This document shows, piece by piece, positions 40,567-52,471 of a stretch of 64,000 nucleotides of DNA. The stretch comes from Thiocapsa sp. KS1 (GTDB lineage: Bacteria > Pseudomonadota > Gammaproteobacteria > Chromatiales > Chromatiaceae). Under the pieces are notes generated by a model. The model saw only the letters and a list, made by a program, of their open reading frames with translations. It was not told the DNA's origin and made no database searches. The stretch spans positions 1,856,143 to 1,920,142 of the forward strand of contig NZ_LN848257.1 in NCBI RefSeq assembly GCF_001499735.1. The letters run 5' to 3'. Numbering within the stretch: the first letter of the stretch is position 1; each line of letters begins with the position of its first letter. The position numbers and the translations under genes were made by a program.

Positions 40567-40647
40567 GTCCGACTCCGTTAGGCGAAAACCCTGATGGTAG
40601 TACGCGAGACGGCGCCGGCACAACCGAGATGATCGAGCCGGAGACGC

Positions 40648-42087
40648 TCAGACAAAGACACTTTGGCACCAGCTCAGCAGGGTCGCGGGGAAGAGGCCGA
40701 GCGCCAACAGGGAGAGGCCGTTGAGACTCATGGCGAAACGCACGCCGCCGCTCGTCGTCAGGACAGGCATGTCCGGATCCGGCTTGTCGAAATAGATGAC
40801 CTTGACCACGCGCAGATAGTAGAAGGCGCCGATGATCGAGAAGGCAACGGCGACCAAGGCGAGCCAGACCAGATCGATGCGCACGACAGACTCCAGCACC
40901 AGCAGCTTGGCCATGAAGCCGACCGTCGGCGGGACACCAGCCATCGAGAACATCACCAGCGCCATCATGGCGGCATACCAGGAATCCCGGTCGTTCAGTC
41001 CCTTCAAATCATCCAGATTCTCGGCGTCGAAACCTTTGCGGCTCAGGATCAGCAGGATGCCGAAGGCACCGGTGGACATCACGGCGTAGACGATCGCATA
41101 GAACATCGCCGACGCGTAGCCCTGCGCGGAGCCGGCCAAGAGTCCGAGGAAGATGAAGCCGACGTGCGAGATGGTCGAGTAGGCCAGCATGCGCTTGATG
41201 TTGGTCTGTGCGATCGCAACCAGGTTGCCCAGACCCATGGAGAGCACGGCGAGGATCAGGAGCATCCCCTGCCAGTCCGGCTGGATCGCCTCGAGTCCAT
41301 CCACCAGCATGCGAATCGCCAACGCAAAGGCGGCGATCTTGGGTGCACTGCCGAGCAGCAGTACGGCCGGCGTAGGCGCACCCTCGTAGATGTCGGGGAC
41401 CCACATATGGAAGGGCACGGCACCGAACTTGAAGCCCACGCCGATGACCAGGAAGACGACACCGAAGACCAGGACCTTGTTGTCCATTCCCTGCTCGGCC
41501 ACGGCCTGCGCAACAGGGCCGAACTCGATCGAACCGGTCGCGCCGTAGATCATGGAGACGCCGTAGAGGAGCATGCCGGAGCCGAGCGCGCCCAGCACGA
41601 AATACTTCATCGCCGCTTCGGCGCCCTTCTTCGAGTCGCGATCGAAGGCGACCAGGGCATAGAGCGAGAGGGCCTGAAGCTCGAGACCCAGATAGATGGT
41701 CAGGAAGCTGTTGGCCGAAACCATGATCAGCATCCCGAGGATCGCAAAGAGCCCTAGGACGTAGAACTCGCCGACGAAGAGTCCCCGATCCTTCAGCCAA
41801 GGTCGCGCATAGACGAAGGCGAGCAGGCTGACCACCAGGATCGCGCCCCGAAGCAGGTCGGTCAGTCCGTCGCGCACGACGTTGCCGTCGAAGACAACAC
41901 GCGCGTCGCCGCCGCCCACCGCACCCGTCAGGCCGATCGCGACCAGCAGACCGATCAGGGTCAGCGTGTGGTTGATGTCCTTGTCCTTCTCCTTGAGATA
42001 CAGATCCAGCACCAGCACCACGCTGGCGGTAACCAGGATCGCGATCTCCGGAAGGATGGGGAACAGATTGGCGGCGTCGAATGGCAT
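40648..42087 (-). CDS. nuoN: NADH-quinone oxidoreductase subunit N
   Basis: This 479-residue antiporter-like membrane subunit of complex I is the last gene of the nuo operon. It has 14 or so helices; the family core is visible as KRMLAYSTISHVGFIFLGLLAG and FHMWVPDIYEGAPTP. I chose ATG 42087 (MPFDAANLFP). Upstream in-frame codons lie within repeat copy E and are not part of the protein. The start is 13 nt from that repeat. Confidence 0.94.
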   Translation of the reverse strand: MPFDAANLFPILPEIAILVTASVVLVLDLYLKEKDKDINHTLTLIGLLVAIGLTGAVGGGDARVVFDGNVVRDGLTDLLRGAILVVSLLAFVYARPWLKDRGLFVGEFYVLGLFAILGMLIMVSANSFLTIYLGLELQALSLYALVAFDRDSKKGAEAAMKYFVLGALGSGMLLYGVSMIYGATGSIEFGPVAQAVAEQGMDNKVLVFGVVFLVIGVGFKFGAVPFHMWVPDIYEGAPTPAVLLLGSAPKIAAFALAIRMLVDGLEAIQPDWQGMLLILAVLSMGLGNLVAIAQTNIKRMLAYSTISHVGFIFLGLLAGSAQGYASAMFYAIVYAVMSTGAFGILLILSRKGFDAENLDDLKGLNDRDSWYAAMMALVMFSMAGVPPTVGFMAKLLVLESVVRIDLVWLALVAVAFSIIGAFYYLRVVKVIYFDKPDPDMPVLTTSGGVRFAMSLNGLSLLALGLFPATLLSWCQSVFV

Positions 42088-42100
42088 GTGAGAATTCCGA

Positions 42101-42188
42101 TTAAACCGCGCCCGGTGCGGTATGCGTCGTTTGTTGGATTGGCTTGGCCGCGCCAGCTCCGACAACTGCCGGAGCTGGCGCGCTTTAA
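42101..42188. repeat. 88-bp inverted-repeat element, copy E
   Basis: The left end is TTAAACCGCGCC and the right end GGCGCGCTTTAA (one mismatch in the pairing). The left 25 bp are the exact reverse complement of the right 25 bp of copy A2, showing common origin. Its interior contains a 12-bp perfect stem (CGCGCCAGCTCC with GGAGCTGGCGCG) that could act as a terminator. It is inserted in the nuo operon between nuoM and nuoN. Confidence 0.88.
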
Positions 42189-42225
42189 GTGAGACCCGCG
42201 CCCGAGCGCATCCCTGAACGCATCG

Positions 42226-43806
42226 TCAGGGCTGTCCAGTCAGACCAGCCACGGATGCGGGCACCGCAAGGACGCAGTCCGCCGCCTCGGAGGCCGGCAG
42301 CTTGCACTCGCCGACATGGGCGACCAGGTTCTCGACCGAGGCGTGCATCACCTCCATCAAGGGCGCAGGCCAGATCCCGAGGACCAGGACCGCGGCGGCC
42401 AGTACCCCGAGATTCAAGGTCTCGCGGCGATCCAGATCCTGCAGACCGGCCACCTTCGCGTTCTTGACCTCGCCGAAGATCACCCGCTTGACCATCCAGA
42501 GGGTAAAGGCCGCCGCCAGGATCAAGGTGGTCGCGGCCAGAAAGGCCCACCAGAAATCGGCCCGGAAGGTTGCGAGGATCACCATAAACTCGCCGACGAA
42601 ACCGGAGGTTCCGGGCAGGCCCGCATTGGCCATCGCGAAAAAGACCACGAAGGCACCGAACCAGGGCATCGTATTGATCACACCGCCGTAGTCGGCGATC
42701 TCGCGCGAATGCACGCGATCGTAGAGCACGCCCACACAGAGGAAGAGCGCGCCCGAGATGAAGCCGTGCGAGATCATCTGCACCATACCGCCCTCGATCC
42801 CCATCACAGCACCGCCGGCGACCTCCGGGTTGCGAATGATGGTGAAGACGATAAAGAAACCGAGCGTGACGAATCCCATGTGGGCGATCGACGAATAGGC
42901 GATCAACTTCTTCATGTCCTGCTGAACCAGGGCCACGAATCCGATGTAGACCACCGCGATCAGGGACAGCGCGATGATCAGCCAGGCGAGCGAGGCACTG
43001 GCGTCCGGCGTGATCGGCATGGAGAAGCGCAGGAAGCCATAGCCACCGATCTTCAGCATGATGGCCGCCAGGATCACCGACCCGCCGGTCGGCGCCTCGA
43101 CATGCGCGTCCGGCAGCCAGGTGTGGACCGGGAACATGGGCACCTTCACCGCAAAGGCGAGCAGGAAGGCGACGAAGATCAGGATCTGGGCGGTCATGCC
43201 GAGCTCCAGATCGTGGAAGTCCAGGATGCTGAAGCTGTCGGCCTGGAAATACATGTAGATCAGTGCGACCAACATGAAGACCGAGCCGAAAAAGGTATAG
43301 AGGAAGAACTTGATGGTCGCATAGACCCGATTCGGTCCGCCCCAGACCCCGATGATGATGAACATCGGGATCAACATCGCCTCCCAGAAGACATAGAAGA
43401 GAATGGCATCGAGCGCCGAGAAGACGCCGACCATCACGCCTTCCATGATCAGGAAGGCCGCCATGTAATGGGACGGCTTGTAGGTAATGACCTCCCAGCC
43501 CGCGATAATGACGAAGATGGTGATGAAGGTCGTCAGGATGATCAGCGGCATGGAGATGCCGTCGACGCCCAGGTAGTACTCGACATTGAAAGTCGGGATC
43601 CATGGCGCGCGCTCGACGAACTGCATCTGCCCGATGCCGGCGTCGAAACCGGTCCAGAGGCCGAGGCTGATTGCGAAGGTCAGGATCGCAAAGCCGAGCG
43701 CGATCCACTTGGAGATGTCGGTGGCCCGATCACCGCTCGCCAGCACGACGATACCGCCGATGATGGGCAACCAGATGACCAGCGTCAGGAGAGGGAACTC
43801 ATACAT
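42226..43806 (-). CDS. nuoM: NADH-quinone oxidoreductase subunit M
   Basis: This 526-residue antiporter-like proton-translocating membrane subunit of complex I has conserved FAVKVPMFPVHTWLPDAHVEAPT and KKLIAYSSIAHMGFV. It lies 20 nt downstream of nuoL. It is followed by repeat copy E, which separates it from nuoN. Confidence 0.95.
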   Translation of the reverse strand: MYEFPLLTLVIWLPIIGGIVVLASGDRATDISKWIALGFAILTFAISLGLWTGFDAGIGQMQFVERAPWIPTFNVEYYLGVDGISMPLIILTTFITIFVIIAGWEVITYKPSHYMAAFLIMEGVMVGVFSALDAILFYVFWEAMLIPMFIIIGVWGGPNRVYATIKFFLYTFFGSVFMLVALIYMYFQADSFSILDFHDLELGMTAQILIFVAFLLAFAVKVPMFPVHTWLPDAHVEAPTGGSVILAAIMLKIGGYGFLRFSMPITPDASASLAWLIIALSLIAVVYIGFVALVQQDMKKLIAYSSIAHMGFVTLGFFIVFTIIRNPEVAGGAVMGIEGGMVQMISHGFISGALFLCVGVLYDRVHSREIADYGGVINTMPWFGAFVVFFAMANAGLPGTSGFVGEFMVILATFRADFWWAFLAATTLILAAAFTLWMVKRVIFGEVKNAKVAGLQDLDRRETLNLGVLAAAVLVLGIWPAPLMEVMHASVENLVAHVGECKLPASEAADCVLAVPASVAGLTGQP

Positions 43807-43826
43807 GCGGGACGTCTCCTTGCGCT

Positions 43827-45833
43827 TTAGAGCACGACGAAGAACGTCAAGAGCCCGACGAGCCCGACGATCATCGCAATCGCGTAGTGATAGAGGTAAC
43901 CGGTTTGCAAATGCCGCGCGCGCTGCGCCAGCGCCGCAACCCGATGCGCCGATCCGTTGACCACGCCGTCGTCGATGATGGCGCGATCGCCGCCGAGCCA
44001 GAGCGCCCGCCCGAGCATTCGGCTACCGCCGGCAAAGACCTTCTGATTGAAGTCGTCGAACCCGTATTTGGCCTGCAGGACCTTGGTGACGGGACCGCCC
44101 ATCGCCTGCAGTTGATCGTCGATCTTCGGATTCTTCGCGAAGGTAAACCACCAGACAACGGCGGCCAAGGCGAGACCTCCCATCGCCAGGAAGAAGGGCG
44201 GCATGGTCATGCCGTGCAGGACGAAGGCCCACTGGCCGTGCCAATGCTCCCGCAGCGTATGCAGGGTGTCGTGATCATGCGCCACGACGATGGGGTTCCA
44301 GTCACCGGTCGCGAACCAATTGGTCACCAACAGCGGCTCGATGACCAGCCAGCCGAGCACCACCGAGGGGATCGCCAGCAGCACCAACGGCACCGTCACC
44401 ACCCACGGGGTCTCGTGCAGATGATGTCGGGTGTGCTCGTCCATCCGCGGTGTGCCGTGGAAGACCAGGAAATACATGCGGAAACTGTAAAGCGCGGTAA
44501 CAAAGACGCCGATCGTCAGCAGGAGCGAGGCATAACCGGACCCGTAGAGCGTCGAATGCCCCACCGCCTCGATGATGGCGTCCTTCGAGAAGAAGCCGGA
44601 GAAGGCCGGGAAGCCGATCAGGGCCAGCGAGCCGATCAAGGCGGTGATCCAGGTGATCGGCATGTAACGGCGCAGGCCGCCCATCTCGCGGATGTCCTGC
44701 TTGTGATGCATGGCGATGATGACCGAACCTGCGGCCAGGAACAGCAGCGCCTTGAAGAAGGCATGGGTCATCAGGTGGAACATCCCGGCCGCATAGGCCG
44801 AGGCGCCGAGCGCCGTCACCATGTAACCGAGCTGCGAGAGGGTTGAATAGGCGACGACACGTTTGATGTCGTTCTGCACCAGACCGATCAGGCCCATGAA
44901 GAGTGCCGTGGTCGCGCCGATGATGAGTATGAAGCTCAGCGCCGTCTCCGACATCTCGAACAGCGGCGACATCCGCGCCACCATGAAGACGCCGGCGGTG
45001 ACCATGGTCGCGGCGTGGATCAAGGCCGAGATCGGCGTGGGGCCTTCCATCGAATCCGGCAGCCAGACATGCAAGGGGACCTGCGCGGATTTACCCATGG
45101 CGCCGATGAAGAGCAGGATACAGATCAGGGTCATGAGCGACACGCCGCCGAACAGGGCAACTTGTGTCTCGGCATGCGCGGGCGCTGCGGCGAAGACCTC
45201 CGCGTAATCCATGCTGTTGAAGTACATCCCGACTGCGGCGATACCGAGGATGAATCCGAAGTCGCCGACCCGGTTGACCAGGAAGGCCTTCATGTTGGCG
45301 AAGATCGCCGTCTCGCGCGTCGACCAGAAGCCGATCAGCAGATACGAGACCAGACCGACCGCCTCCCACCCGAAGAAGAGCTGCATGAAGTTGTTGGACA
45401 TGACCAACATCAGCATGGAGAAGGTGAAGAGCGAGATGTAGCTGAAGAACCGCTGATAGCTGTTCTTGCCGGTCAGGGCGCCGTGCGGCCAGTTGTGCTC
45501 GTCGTCGGCCATGTAGCCGATGGTGTAGAGATGAACCATCAAGGAGACGAAGGTCACGGTCGCCATCATGAGCGCCGTGAGCCGATCGACCAGGAAGCCG
45601 ACCTCGAAGCGGATCCCGTCCGACACCATCCAGGTATAGACGGCCTCGTTGTAGACCGGCAGATCACCCCAGATGAAACGCGCGAGCACCAGGAGCGAGA
45701 GCGCCGTGGAGAGCCCGACGCCCGCAATGGTCACCGAATGCGCACCGCGCCGGCCGATTCGGCCGCCGAAAAAACCGGCGATGATGGCGCCGAGGAGCGG
45801 CGCAAGCACGATGGTCAGGTAGACGTTTTCCAC
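43827..45833 (-). CDS. nuoL: NADH-quinone oxidoreductase subunit L
   Basis: This 668-residue distal antiporter-like subunit of complex I has the long lateral helix at its C-terminal end. The core motifs are KSAQVPLHVWLPDSMEGPTPISALIHAATMV and KRVVAYSTLSQLGYM. It lies 75 nt after nuoK. Confidence 0.95.
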   Translation of the reverse strand: MENVYLTIVLAPLLGAIIAGFFGGRIGRRGAHSVTIAGVGLSTALSLLVLARFIWGDLPVYNEAVYTWMVSDGIRFEVGFLVDRLTALMMATVTFVSLMVHLYTIGYMADDEHNWPHGALTGKNSYQRFFSYISLFTFSMLMLVMSNNFMQLFFGWEAVGLVSYLLIGFWSTRETAIFANMKAFLVNRVGDFGFILGIAAVGMYFNSMDYAEVFAAAPAHAETQVALFGGVSLMTLICILLFIGAMGKSAQVPLHVWLPDSMEGPTPISALIHAATMVTAGVFMVARMSPLFEMSETALSFILIIGATTALFMGLIGLVQNDIKRVVAYSTLSQLGYMVTALGASAYAAGMFHLMTHAFFKALLFLAAGSVIIAMHHKQDIREMGGLRRYMPITWITALIGSLALIGFPAFSGFFSKDAIIEAVGHSTLYGSGYASLLLTIGVFVTALYSFRMYFLVFHGTPRMDEHTRHHLHETPWVVTVPLVLLAIPSVVLGWLVIEPLLVTNWFATGDWNPIVVAHDHDTLHTLREHWHGQWAFVLHGMTMPPFFLAMGGLALAAVVWWFTFAKNPKIDDQLQAMGGPVTKVLQAKYGFDDFNQKVFAGGSRMLGRALWLGGDRAIIDDGVVNGSAHRVAALAQRARHLQTGYLYHYAIAMIVGLVGLLTFFVVL

Positions 45834-45908
45834 TGTTTAGCTCGCTCTTTCGCTTGATGTGATCCGGATCGACCCGCCAGTCACGCAGACGCGTTGACGC
45901 CGTCCGCG

Positions 45909-46214
45909 CTATCCCTTGAGGCTGTCCAGATCCTCCACGTTGATCGTCTGCTGACTACGGAAAACCACCACCAGGATCGCAAGCCCGATCGCAGCCTCCG
46001 CCGCCGCCACCGTCAGGATGAAGAAAACGAAGACCTGCCCCGTCATATCTCCGAGAAAATGGGAAAAGGCGACGAAGTTCATATTCACCGCGAGCAGCAT
46101 CAGCTCGATGCACATCAGCAGCAGGATGACATTCTTGCGATTCAGGAAGATCCCGGCGACCGCCAGCATGAAAAGCCCCGCGGCGAGGATCAGATAATCT
46201 GAGAGCGCGATCAT
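45909..46214 (-). CDS. nuoK: NADH-quinone oxidoreductase subunit K
   Basis: This 101-residue three-helix membrane subunit has conserved acidic residues in the membrane ([11 protein letters not shown] and [13 protein letters not shown]) that take part in proton coupling. Its start overlaps the nuoJ stop by 4 nt. Confidence 0.95.
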   Translation of the reverse strand: MIALSDYLILAAGLFMLAVAGIFLNRKNVILLLMCIELMLLAVNMNFVAFSHFLGDMTGQVFVFFILTVAAAEAAIGLAILVVVFRSQQTINVEDLDSLKG

Positions 46215-46864
46215 TCGGTCGATTCCTGTGGTGCAGCCGAGGCGGCGACGGCCGGAACCGCAGCACGCTCGGACGGCATCTTGACGATACGAATCCGGTC
46301 CGGACCCTTCTTGACCCTCACCTGCTGCGCCGGATCCATGTACTTGGTGTCCGACCGACGGCGCAAGGTCAACCGAATCGCGGCGACGATGGCAACAAGC
46401 AGGATAACGGCGGCAATCTCGAACGGATAGACATAAAGGGTGTAGAGCAAGAGACCCAGCTCTTCGGTATTGCTGACCCCCGGAGCGGCCGGCGCGGGCG
46501 CCGGGAACTGCTGCAATCCGAAGTTGGCCGGCCCGACGATCAAAAAGATCTCCAGCGCAAGCACGACCGCAATCAGCGCACCGATCGGCAAATAACGAAT
46601 GAAGCCCGCACGCAGCGTCGCGATATCGACATCGAGCATCATCACCACGAAGAGGAAGAGCACCATCACGGCCCCGACATAGACGAGGACGAGCACGATG
46701 CCGAGGAACTCCGCCTCGAGCAGGATCCAGAGGGCCGCGCTGCTGATGAAGGCGAGCACCAGGTAGAGAACGGCGTGGACCGGATTGCGGCGCGTGATCA
46801 CCATCCCTGCGGCGACTAGGGTTATGGTCGCGAACACATAGAATAGGAATTTTTCAAAGCCCAT
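46211..46864 (-). CDS. nuoJ: NADH-quinone oxidoreductase subunit J
   Basis: This 217-residue membrane subunit of complex I has five helices; [31 protein letters not shown] is the typical nuoJ helix with a pi-bulge. The C-terminal tail is charged and extended. It is preceded by a 207-nt spacer after nuoI that shows no gene. Confidence 0.94.
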   Translation of the reverse strand: MGFEKFLFYVFATITLVAAGMVITRRNPVHAVLYLVLAFISSAALWILLEAEFLGIVLVLVYVGAVMVLFLFVVMMLDVDIATLRAGFIRYLPIGALIAVVLALEIFLIVGPANFGLQQFPAPAPAAPGVSNTEELGLLLYTLYVYPFEIAAVILLVAIVAAIRLTLRRRSDTKYMDPAQQVRVKKGPDRIRIVKMPSERAAVPAVAASAAPQESTE

Positions 46865-47071
46865 GATTCATCCAGATGGCTTGGTTGGACGCAACGGCGC
46901 GATGCGCAAAAACCGAACGAGCCGACGCGCAGGTACGGGGACGGACCCGGCTCACCGATGCGCGACCGGCATTGACGAGCCCGACAACGATGATCGGGGT
47001 TCGGGGATCGGTGCTCGCAGCTCCTCGCCCGGTATCCCTCGCGTCGCCTACGATCCGCGGACTCATCCCGG

Positions 47072-47563
47072 TCAGCGATAGGGCGCATCCGCGGCGCGTG
47101 CCGCGGCGATGTCCGCCTCGTATTGATCCCCGATCGCGAGGAGCTTCTCCTTGGTCATGATGTTCTCGCCGCGATTCTCGAAGTGATACTCGTAGACCCC
47201 GGTCTCGACGATCGAGTCCACCGGGCAAGACTCCTCGCAAAATCCGCAATAGATGCACTTGAAGAGGTCGATGTCGTATCGCGTCGTCCGTCTGGATCCG
47301 TCCTCGCGCGGCTCGGCCTCGATCGTGATGGCCAGTGCCGGACAGACCGCCTCGCAGAGCTTGCAGGCGATGCAGCGCTCCTCGCCGTTGGGATAGCGCC
47401 GCAAGGCATGCAGGCCGCGAAAACGCGGCGAGATCGGGGCCTTCTCCTCCGGATACTGAACCGTGAACTTGCGCTTGAACATGTAAGCGCCGGTCAGGCT
47501 CAAGCCCTTGAAGAGCTCGACCATCAAGAGGCTTTGGAGATAATCGCGTGTGGCTTTCAGCAT
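47072..47563 (-). CDS. nuoI: NADH-quinone oxidoreductase subunit I
   Basis: This 163-residue peripheral subunit carries two 4Fe-4S clusters: [12 protein letters not shown] (N6a) and [12 protein letters not shown] (N6b). The start is [11 protein letters not shown]. It is 14 nt after nuoH. Confidence 0.96.
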   Translation of the reverse strand: MLKATRDYLQSLLMVELFKGLSLTGAYMFKRKFTVQYPEEKAPISPRFRGLHALRRYPNGEERCIACKLCEAVCPALAITIEAEPREDGSRRTTRYDIDLFKCIYCGFCEESCPVDSIVETGVYEYHFENRGENIMTKEKLLAIGDQYEADIAAARAADAPYR

Positions 47564-47577
47564 CGGTCGTCTCCGGG

Positions 47578-48615
47578 TCAGGCGGACCACCAAGGGGGCA
47601 GCTCGGCGAGCACCGCAAGCGCCACCACCAGGATCCAGACGATCGTGATCGGGATAAACACCTTCCAACCCAGGCGCATGATCTGGTCGTAGCGATAGCG
47701 CGGGAAGGTCGCCCGTAACCACAAGAATACGAACATAAAGAAGAAGGTCTTAAGCAACAGCCAATGGAAACCGTCACCCAGGATCGCGATGCCTTCGATC
47801 CATGCCTGCGGGAAAGGCGAGAGCCAGCCTCCCATGAAGAGCAGTGCCGAGAGCGCCGAGATGAGGATCATGTTCGCGTATTCGGCGAGGAAGAAGACCG
47901 CGAAGGCCATCCCGGAATACTCGACATGGAAACCGGCGACAATCTCCGACTCGCCTTCGGCGACGTCGAAGGGCGCACGGTTGGTCTCGGCGATCCCCGA
48001 GATCAGATAAACGCCGAACAAAGGCAGCAACGGCAGCCAGAACCAGGTCAGGAGGTTGCCCTCTTGGGCCGCGACGATCGCGCCCAGATTCAGGCTCCCG
48101 GCGGCGACCAGAACACCGACCAGCGCGAAACCCATCGCGATCTCGTAGGCGACGATCTGGGCCGCCGACCGCATGGCGCCGAGCAACGCATATTTCGAGT
48201 TGGACGCCCAACCCGCGATAATGATGCCGTAGACACCGAGCGAGGTCAGCGCAAGCAAATAGAGCAAGCCGGCATTGATGTCGGCCAGCACCAGCCCTTC
48301 GTCGAAGGGGAACACCGCCCAAGCGGCCAAGGCCGGCGCGATCGCGATCATCGGCGCCAACAAGAACAAGACCTTGTCGGCCTTGGTCGGGATGACGATT
48401 TCTTTCATCATCAGCTTGACCGCATCGGCGATCGGCTGCAGCGAGCCGCGCCAGCCGACCCGGTTCGGACCGATCCGGACCTGGATATAGCCGATCACCT
48501 TGCGCTCGGCCAAGGTGTAATAGGCCACCATCCCGAGCAGCGGCAGGACGATTGCGATGATCTTGATCAGGATCTGGATCACCACGGGAAGCGCGTTCCA
48601 TAGTTCGATCATCAT
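47578..48615 (-). CDS. nuoH: NADH-quinone oxidoreductase subunit H
   Basis: This 345-residue membrane subunit at the quinone-binding junction has conserved [33 protein letters not shown] and [27 protein letters not shown]. It is 4 nt after nuoG. Confidence 0.96.
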   Translation of the reverse strand: MMIELWNALPVVIQILIKIIAIVLPLLGMVAYYTLAERKVIGYIQVRIGPNRVGWRGSLQPIADAVKLMMKEIVIPTKADKVLFLLAPMIAIAPALAAWAVFPFDEGLVLADINAGLLYLLALTSLGVYGIIIAGWASNSKYALLGAMRSAAQIVAYEIAMGFALVGVLVAAGSLNLGAIVAAQEGNLLTWFWLPLLPLFGVYLISGIAETNRAPFDVAEGESEIVAGFHVEYSGMAFAVFFLAEYANMILISALSALLFMGGWLSPFPQAWIEGIAILGDGFHWLLLKTFFFMFVFLWLRATFPRYRYDQIMRLGWKVFIPITIVWILVVALAVLAELPPWWSA

Positions 48616-48619
48616 TGAC

Positions 48620-51022
48620 TCATCCCGCCTCGCTGCCCGTCTCGCCGAACCACGGCCTGATCTCGACCGGGCCGATCTGCGCGCCCAGCCGCCCGCTTCC
48701 GGTCACGGCTGCCGGGATCCGCGCACAGCCCATCGCGATCGCGTCGTCCAGGAAGACATTGGCCTCGACCTCGTGCCCGTTCTGAATAATCAAGACCGTC
48801 TGATCGGCAATCAGTCCATCGCCACGCGCCTGCTCCGGGTGCAGATAGACACCGAAGGCCGCCCCTTGAACGGGCGTTCGCTGCAGGGCCGGAGCGCGTC
48901 GGACCAGCGGATCCAGCGCATAGATGGGCACAGTGCCGAGACGCATCAGGCCGGCGGTTGTGCCGGTCGAGACCGCCGGATACTCGCCGCGCGGTGCGTT
49001 GTCGAATGCGGCATCGCCGCACAGCTCGGCAAGCTCGTCGCGCACCTGTGCCGCATCCCGATACTCGAAGCCGGGAAGATCCAGCAGATTACCCAGCACA
49101 CGCAGCACCTTCCAGCCGGGGCGGGCCTCGCCGGGCGGCGCGACCGCTCCCTGAAACCGCTGCCAGAGACCGCCCGCGTTGACGAAGGTCCCGGAGGTCT
49201 CGGCGAAGGCACCGATCGGAAGGAGCACGTCGGAGACGGCTTCGAGCGACGGGGACCGGAAGGCGGAGCAGGCAATCACTCGATCGGCCGCCTCGCACAT
49301 GGCCATCGCCCGCGCGGGGTCGATCAAATCCCGATCCGGCTCCAAGCCCCAGAGGACCAGCGTGCTCGGCGGTGCGCTCAGCATCTCGCCCAGTCCGAGG
49401 CCTTTCGACTCGGCAGGCCGGCCGCCGGGCAGCCCCCGCGGCACGGCACCGGCCAGATACGCGCCGACGCTGTTCGCCGCTGCCGGCAGAAAACCCACGA
49501 CGGCACCGCTTAACTCACCGATCCGATAGGCGAGCGATTTGAGTAAGGCATAGTCCGGATGTGCGGTAGCCAACGCGCCCAGCAGAATGGCGCCGGTCGA
49601 AGTCTCGCCCGCGGCACGCAAAGCATCGGCGATCGCCTGATGCGCATCGTCGGGCTTGGACGAGCCGACGATCGTCTCGAGTGCCCCCGACGCCTTGGCG
49701 CCCAGGGCCTTCGCGATCGCCGCGAGATCCATGACCATCTGCGCCGGCGTCCCGACCAGCTGCCGTGCGGGATGGGTCAGCGCCAGGGTCAGGGGATTCA
49801 CGCAAGCAACGGTCGCACCCTCCAACGCGGCCTTGCGGATGCGATGGGCCAGCAGCGGCTGCTCTTGGCGAATCTCGGTTCCGATCAGGAGGATCGCCTC
49901 GCGGGTCTCCAGATCGGCGATCGGCAGGCCCAGCCAAGGCAGCATCGGATCGGCGTCATCGCCGCTGAAATCCTGCTGCCGTAACCGGTGATCGATGTTG
50001 GCACAGCCCAGACCGCGCGCGACCCGCTGAGCGAGATACAGCTCTTCGAGCGTCGCGTTCGGGGCCATCAGCCAGCCCATGCGGCTCGCATCGGCCGACT
50101 TGAGACGCTCGGCGACCGCGGTCAATGCCTCCTGCCATTCGACCTCGCGCCAGACCCCGTCGGTCTTGATCATGGGCGCGGTCAGACGATCATCGGCGTT
50201 CAGACCCGCGTAGCTGAAACGATCGCGGTCCGAGATCCAGGTCTCGTTCACCGCCTCGTTGTCGCGCGGATGCACCCGCATCACCCGACCGCCACGCACA
50301 TGCAGACGGATGTTGGAGCCGACACCGTCGTGCGGGGCGATGCTGTCTGCGTCCGTCAGCTCCCAGGCCCGCGCGGTGAAGCGGTAGGGCTTGGAGGTGA
50401 GTGCGCCGACCGGACAGAGATCGATGATGTTGCCGGAAAGCTCATGGCTCACGGTATGGGCGACGAAGGTCCCGATACGCATGTCTTCGCCGCGACCCGT
50501 CGCGCCGAGCTCACGCACGCCGGCAATCTCCGCACCGAAGCGTACGCAGCGGGTGCAATGGATGCAGCGGGTCATGTCGGTGGCGATGAGCGGACCTAGA
50601 TCCTCGTCCTTCACGACCCGCTTGCGCTCGGCGAAGCGCGAGACGTCGCCGCCGTAGCCCATCGCCACATCCTGCAGCTCGCATTCGCCGCCCTGGTCGC
50701 AGATCGGACAGTCGAGCGGGTGGTTGATGAGCAGAAACTCCATCGTCCCCTGCTGGGCATCGATGGCCTTGGGCGAGCGCGTCAGGACCTTCATGCCCGA
50801 GCCGACCGGCGTGGCGCACGCAGGCACCGGCTTGGGGAACGGGCGACCGCCCTGCTCCGCCTCGACCAGGCACATGCGGCAGTTGGCCGCGATCGACAGC
50901 TTCTTGTGATAGCAGAAACGCGGGATGATGATCCCCTCGCGGTCCGCGACCGCGATGATCATCTCTCCCGGCACCGCTTCGCAGGTGCGGCCGTCGATCT
51001 CGATCGTGATCTTGTCCGTCAT
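48620..51022 (-). CDS. nuoG: NADH-quinone oxidoreductase subunit G
   Basis: This 800-residue subunit carries an N-terminal 2Fe-2S ferredoxin domain ([18 protein letters not shown]), a His/Cys 4Fe-4S site ([15 protein letters not shown]), a further 4Fe-4S site ([11 protein letters not shown]), and a molybdopterin-oxidoreductase-like domain to the C-terminus. It passes electrons from FMN towards the quinone arm. A 161-nt spacer without a gene separates it from nuoF. Confidence 0.95.
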   Translation of the reverse strand: MTDKITIEIDGRTCEAVPGEMIIAVADREGIIIPRFCYHKKLSIAANCRMCLVEAEQGGRPFPKPVPACATPVGSGMKVLTRSPKAIDAQQGTMEFLLINHPLDCPICDQGGECELQDVAMGYGGDVSRFAERKRVVKDEDLGPLIATDMTRCIHCTRCVRFGAEIAGVRELGATGRGEDMRIGTFVAHTVSHELSGNIIDLCPVGALTSKPYRFTARAWELTDADSIAPHDGVGSNIRLHVRGGRVMRVHPRDNEAVNETWISDRDRFSYAGLNADDRLTAPMIKTDGVWREVEWQEALTAVAERLKSADASRMGWLMAPNATLEELYLAQRVARGLGCANIDHRLRQQDFSGDDADPMLPWLGLPIADLETREAILLIGTEIRQEQPLLAHRIRKAALEGATVACVNPLTLALTHPARQLVGTPAQMVMDLAAIAKALGAKASGALETIVGSSKPDDAHQAIADALRAAGETSTGAILLGALATAHPDYALLKSLAYRIGELSGAVVGFLPAAANSVGAYLAGAVPRGLPGGRPAESKGLGLGEMLSAPPSTLVLWGLEPDRDLIDPARAMAMCEAADRVIACSAFRSPSLEAVSDVLLPIGAFAETSGTFVNAGGLWQRFQGAVAPPGEARPGWKVLRVLGNLLDLPGFEYRDAAQVRDELAELCGDAAFDNAPRGEYPAVSTGTTAGLMRLGTVPIYALDPLVRRAPALQRTPVQGAAFGVYLHPEQARGDGLIADQTVLIIQNGHEVEANVFLDDAIAMGCARIPAAVTGSGRLGAQIGPVEIRPWFGETGSEAG

Positions 51023-51183
51023 TCAGCTCTCTCGATCGGCGCCCGTGGGCCGAATGTCGCGCACCGCTTCGGCGCGCGTTCTCGGACCTGCTCGCTCGCG
51101 CGAACGGGGCCATTCTACTAGTTTGCGATTCCGGGGCGACGACGGCGAGCCGCGCACGCCCCGATTCGGATCAGGCCGCAGGT

Positions 51184-52467
51184 CTAGGCTGCCATGCTTT
51201 GGCCGTGCTCGATCAGGTGCTCGAATTCGTGTCGGTAATGCTTGAGAAAGCTCTGCACCGGCATCGCCGCGGCATCGCCCAGGGCGCAGATGGTGCGCCC
51301 GCCGATCCGACCCGCAACACTGTCGAGCAGATCCAGATCGCCAGGCCGGCCCTTGCCGTCCAGGATCCGGCGCAGCACACGCTCGAGCCAGCCGGTGCCT
51401 TCGCGGCAGGGTGTGCACTGACCGCAGGACTCATGCATGTAGAAGTGCGACAGGTTGTGCAGGACCTTCACCATGCAGGTTCCCTCGGCGATCACGATCA
51501 CGGCGCCGGAGCCCAGCATGGAGCCGGCCTTGGCGATCGAATCGTAATCCATGTCCACATCCATCATGACGTCGCCGGGCACCACCGGAACGGATGACCC
51601 GCCGGGGATCACAGCCTTGAGCGCACGACCGTCCTTCATCCCGCCGGCCAGCTCCAGCAGATCCCGGAAGGGCGTGCCGAGCGGAACCTCGAAGTTGTCC
51701 GGTCGAGCGACATGCCCGGTCACGGAGAACAGCTTGGGGCCGCCGTTGTTCGGGCGCCCCTGCGCGAGGAACCACTGCCCGCCCTTCTCCAGGATGACCG
51801 GGATCGAGGCCAGCGACTCGGTGTTGTTGATGGTGGTCGGACGCCCGTAGAGACCGAACTGGGCCGGGAACGGCGGCTTGAAGCGCGGCTGTCCCTTCTT
51901 GCCCTCGATCGACTCCAAGAGTGCTGTCTCCTCGCCGCAGATGTAGGCACCGGCGCCGAGATGGTTGTAGAGGTCGAAATCGACGCCCGAACCCTGGATG
52001 TCCTTGCCCAACAAACCCGCCGCGTAAGCCTCGCGAATGGCCTCCTCGCACCGTTGGATCGGCTCGTAGAACTCGCCGCGGATATAGTTGTAGCCGACCG
52101 TCGCGCCGATACAGTAGCCGGCGATCGCCATGCCCTCGATCAACTGATGCGGGTTGTAGCGCAGGATGTCGCGATCCTTGCAGGTCCCGGGCTCGCCCTC
52201 GTCGGAGTTGCAGACGATATATTTTTGGCCCGGAGCGTTGCGCGGCATGAAGCTCCACTTCAGACCCGTCGGAAAGCCTGCACCGCCGCGACCACGCAGC
52301 GCCGAGAGCTTGATCTCTTCGATAATGTCGGCCGGATCCGGGCGCTCGCGCAGAATCTTTTCCCACTGCACATAGCCGCCGAGGCTGCGATAGGCATCCA
52401 AGGTATGCCGGGTCGTCGCATCCAGGTGCATGTTGCGGAAACAGACGCTGTTCTGATTCGGGACCAT
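51184..52467 (-). CDS. nuoF: NADH-quinone oxidoreductase subunit F
   Basis: This 427-residue subunit binds NADH and FMN ([13 protein letters not shown]) and a 4Fe-4S cluster ([15 protein letters not shown]). It has normal length and is 4 nt after nuoE. Confidence 0.96.
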   Translation of the reverse strand: MVPNQNSVCFRNMHLDATTRHTLDAYRSLGGYVQWEKILRERPDPADIIEEIKLSALRGRGGAGFPTGLKWSFMPRNAPGQKYIVCNSDEGEPGTCKDRDILRYNPHQLIEGMAIAGYCIGATVGYNYIRGEFYEPIQRCEEAIREAYAAGLLGKDIQGSGVDFDLYNHLGAGAYICGEETALLESIEGKKGQPRFKPPFPAQFGLYGRPTTINNTESLASIPVILEKGGQWFLAQGRPNNGGPKLFSVTGHVARPDNFEVPLGTPFRDLLELAGGMKDGRALKAVIPGGSSVPVVPGDVMMDVDMDYDSIAKAGSMLGSGAVIVIAEGTCMVKVLHNLSHFYMHESCGQCTPCREGTGWLERVLRRILDGKGRPGDLDLLDSVAGRIGGRTICALGDAAAMPVQSFLKHYRHEFEHLIEHGQSMAA

Positions 52468-52471
52468 CGGC

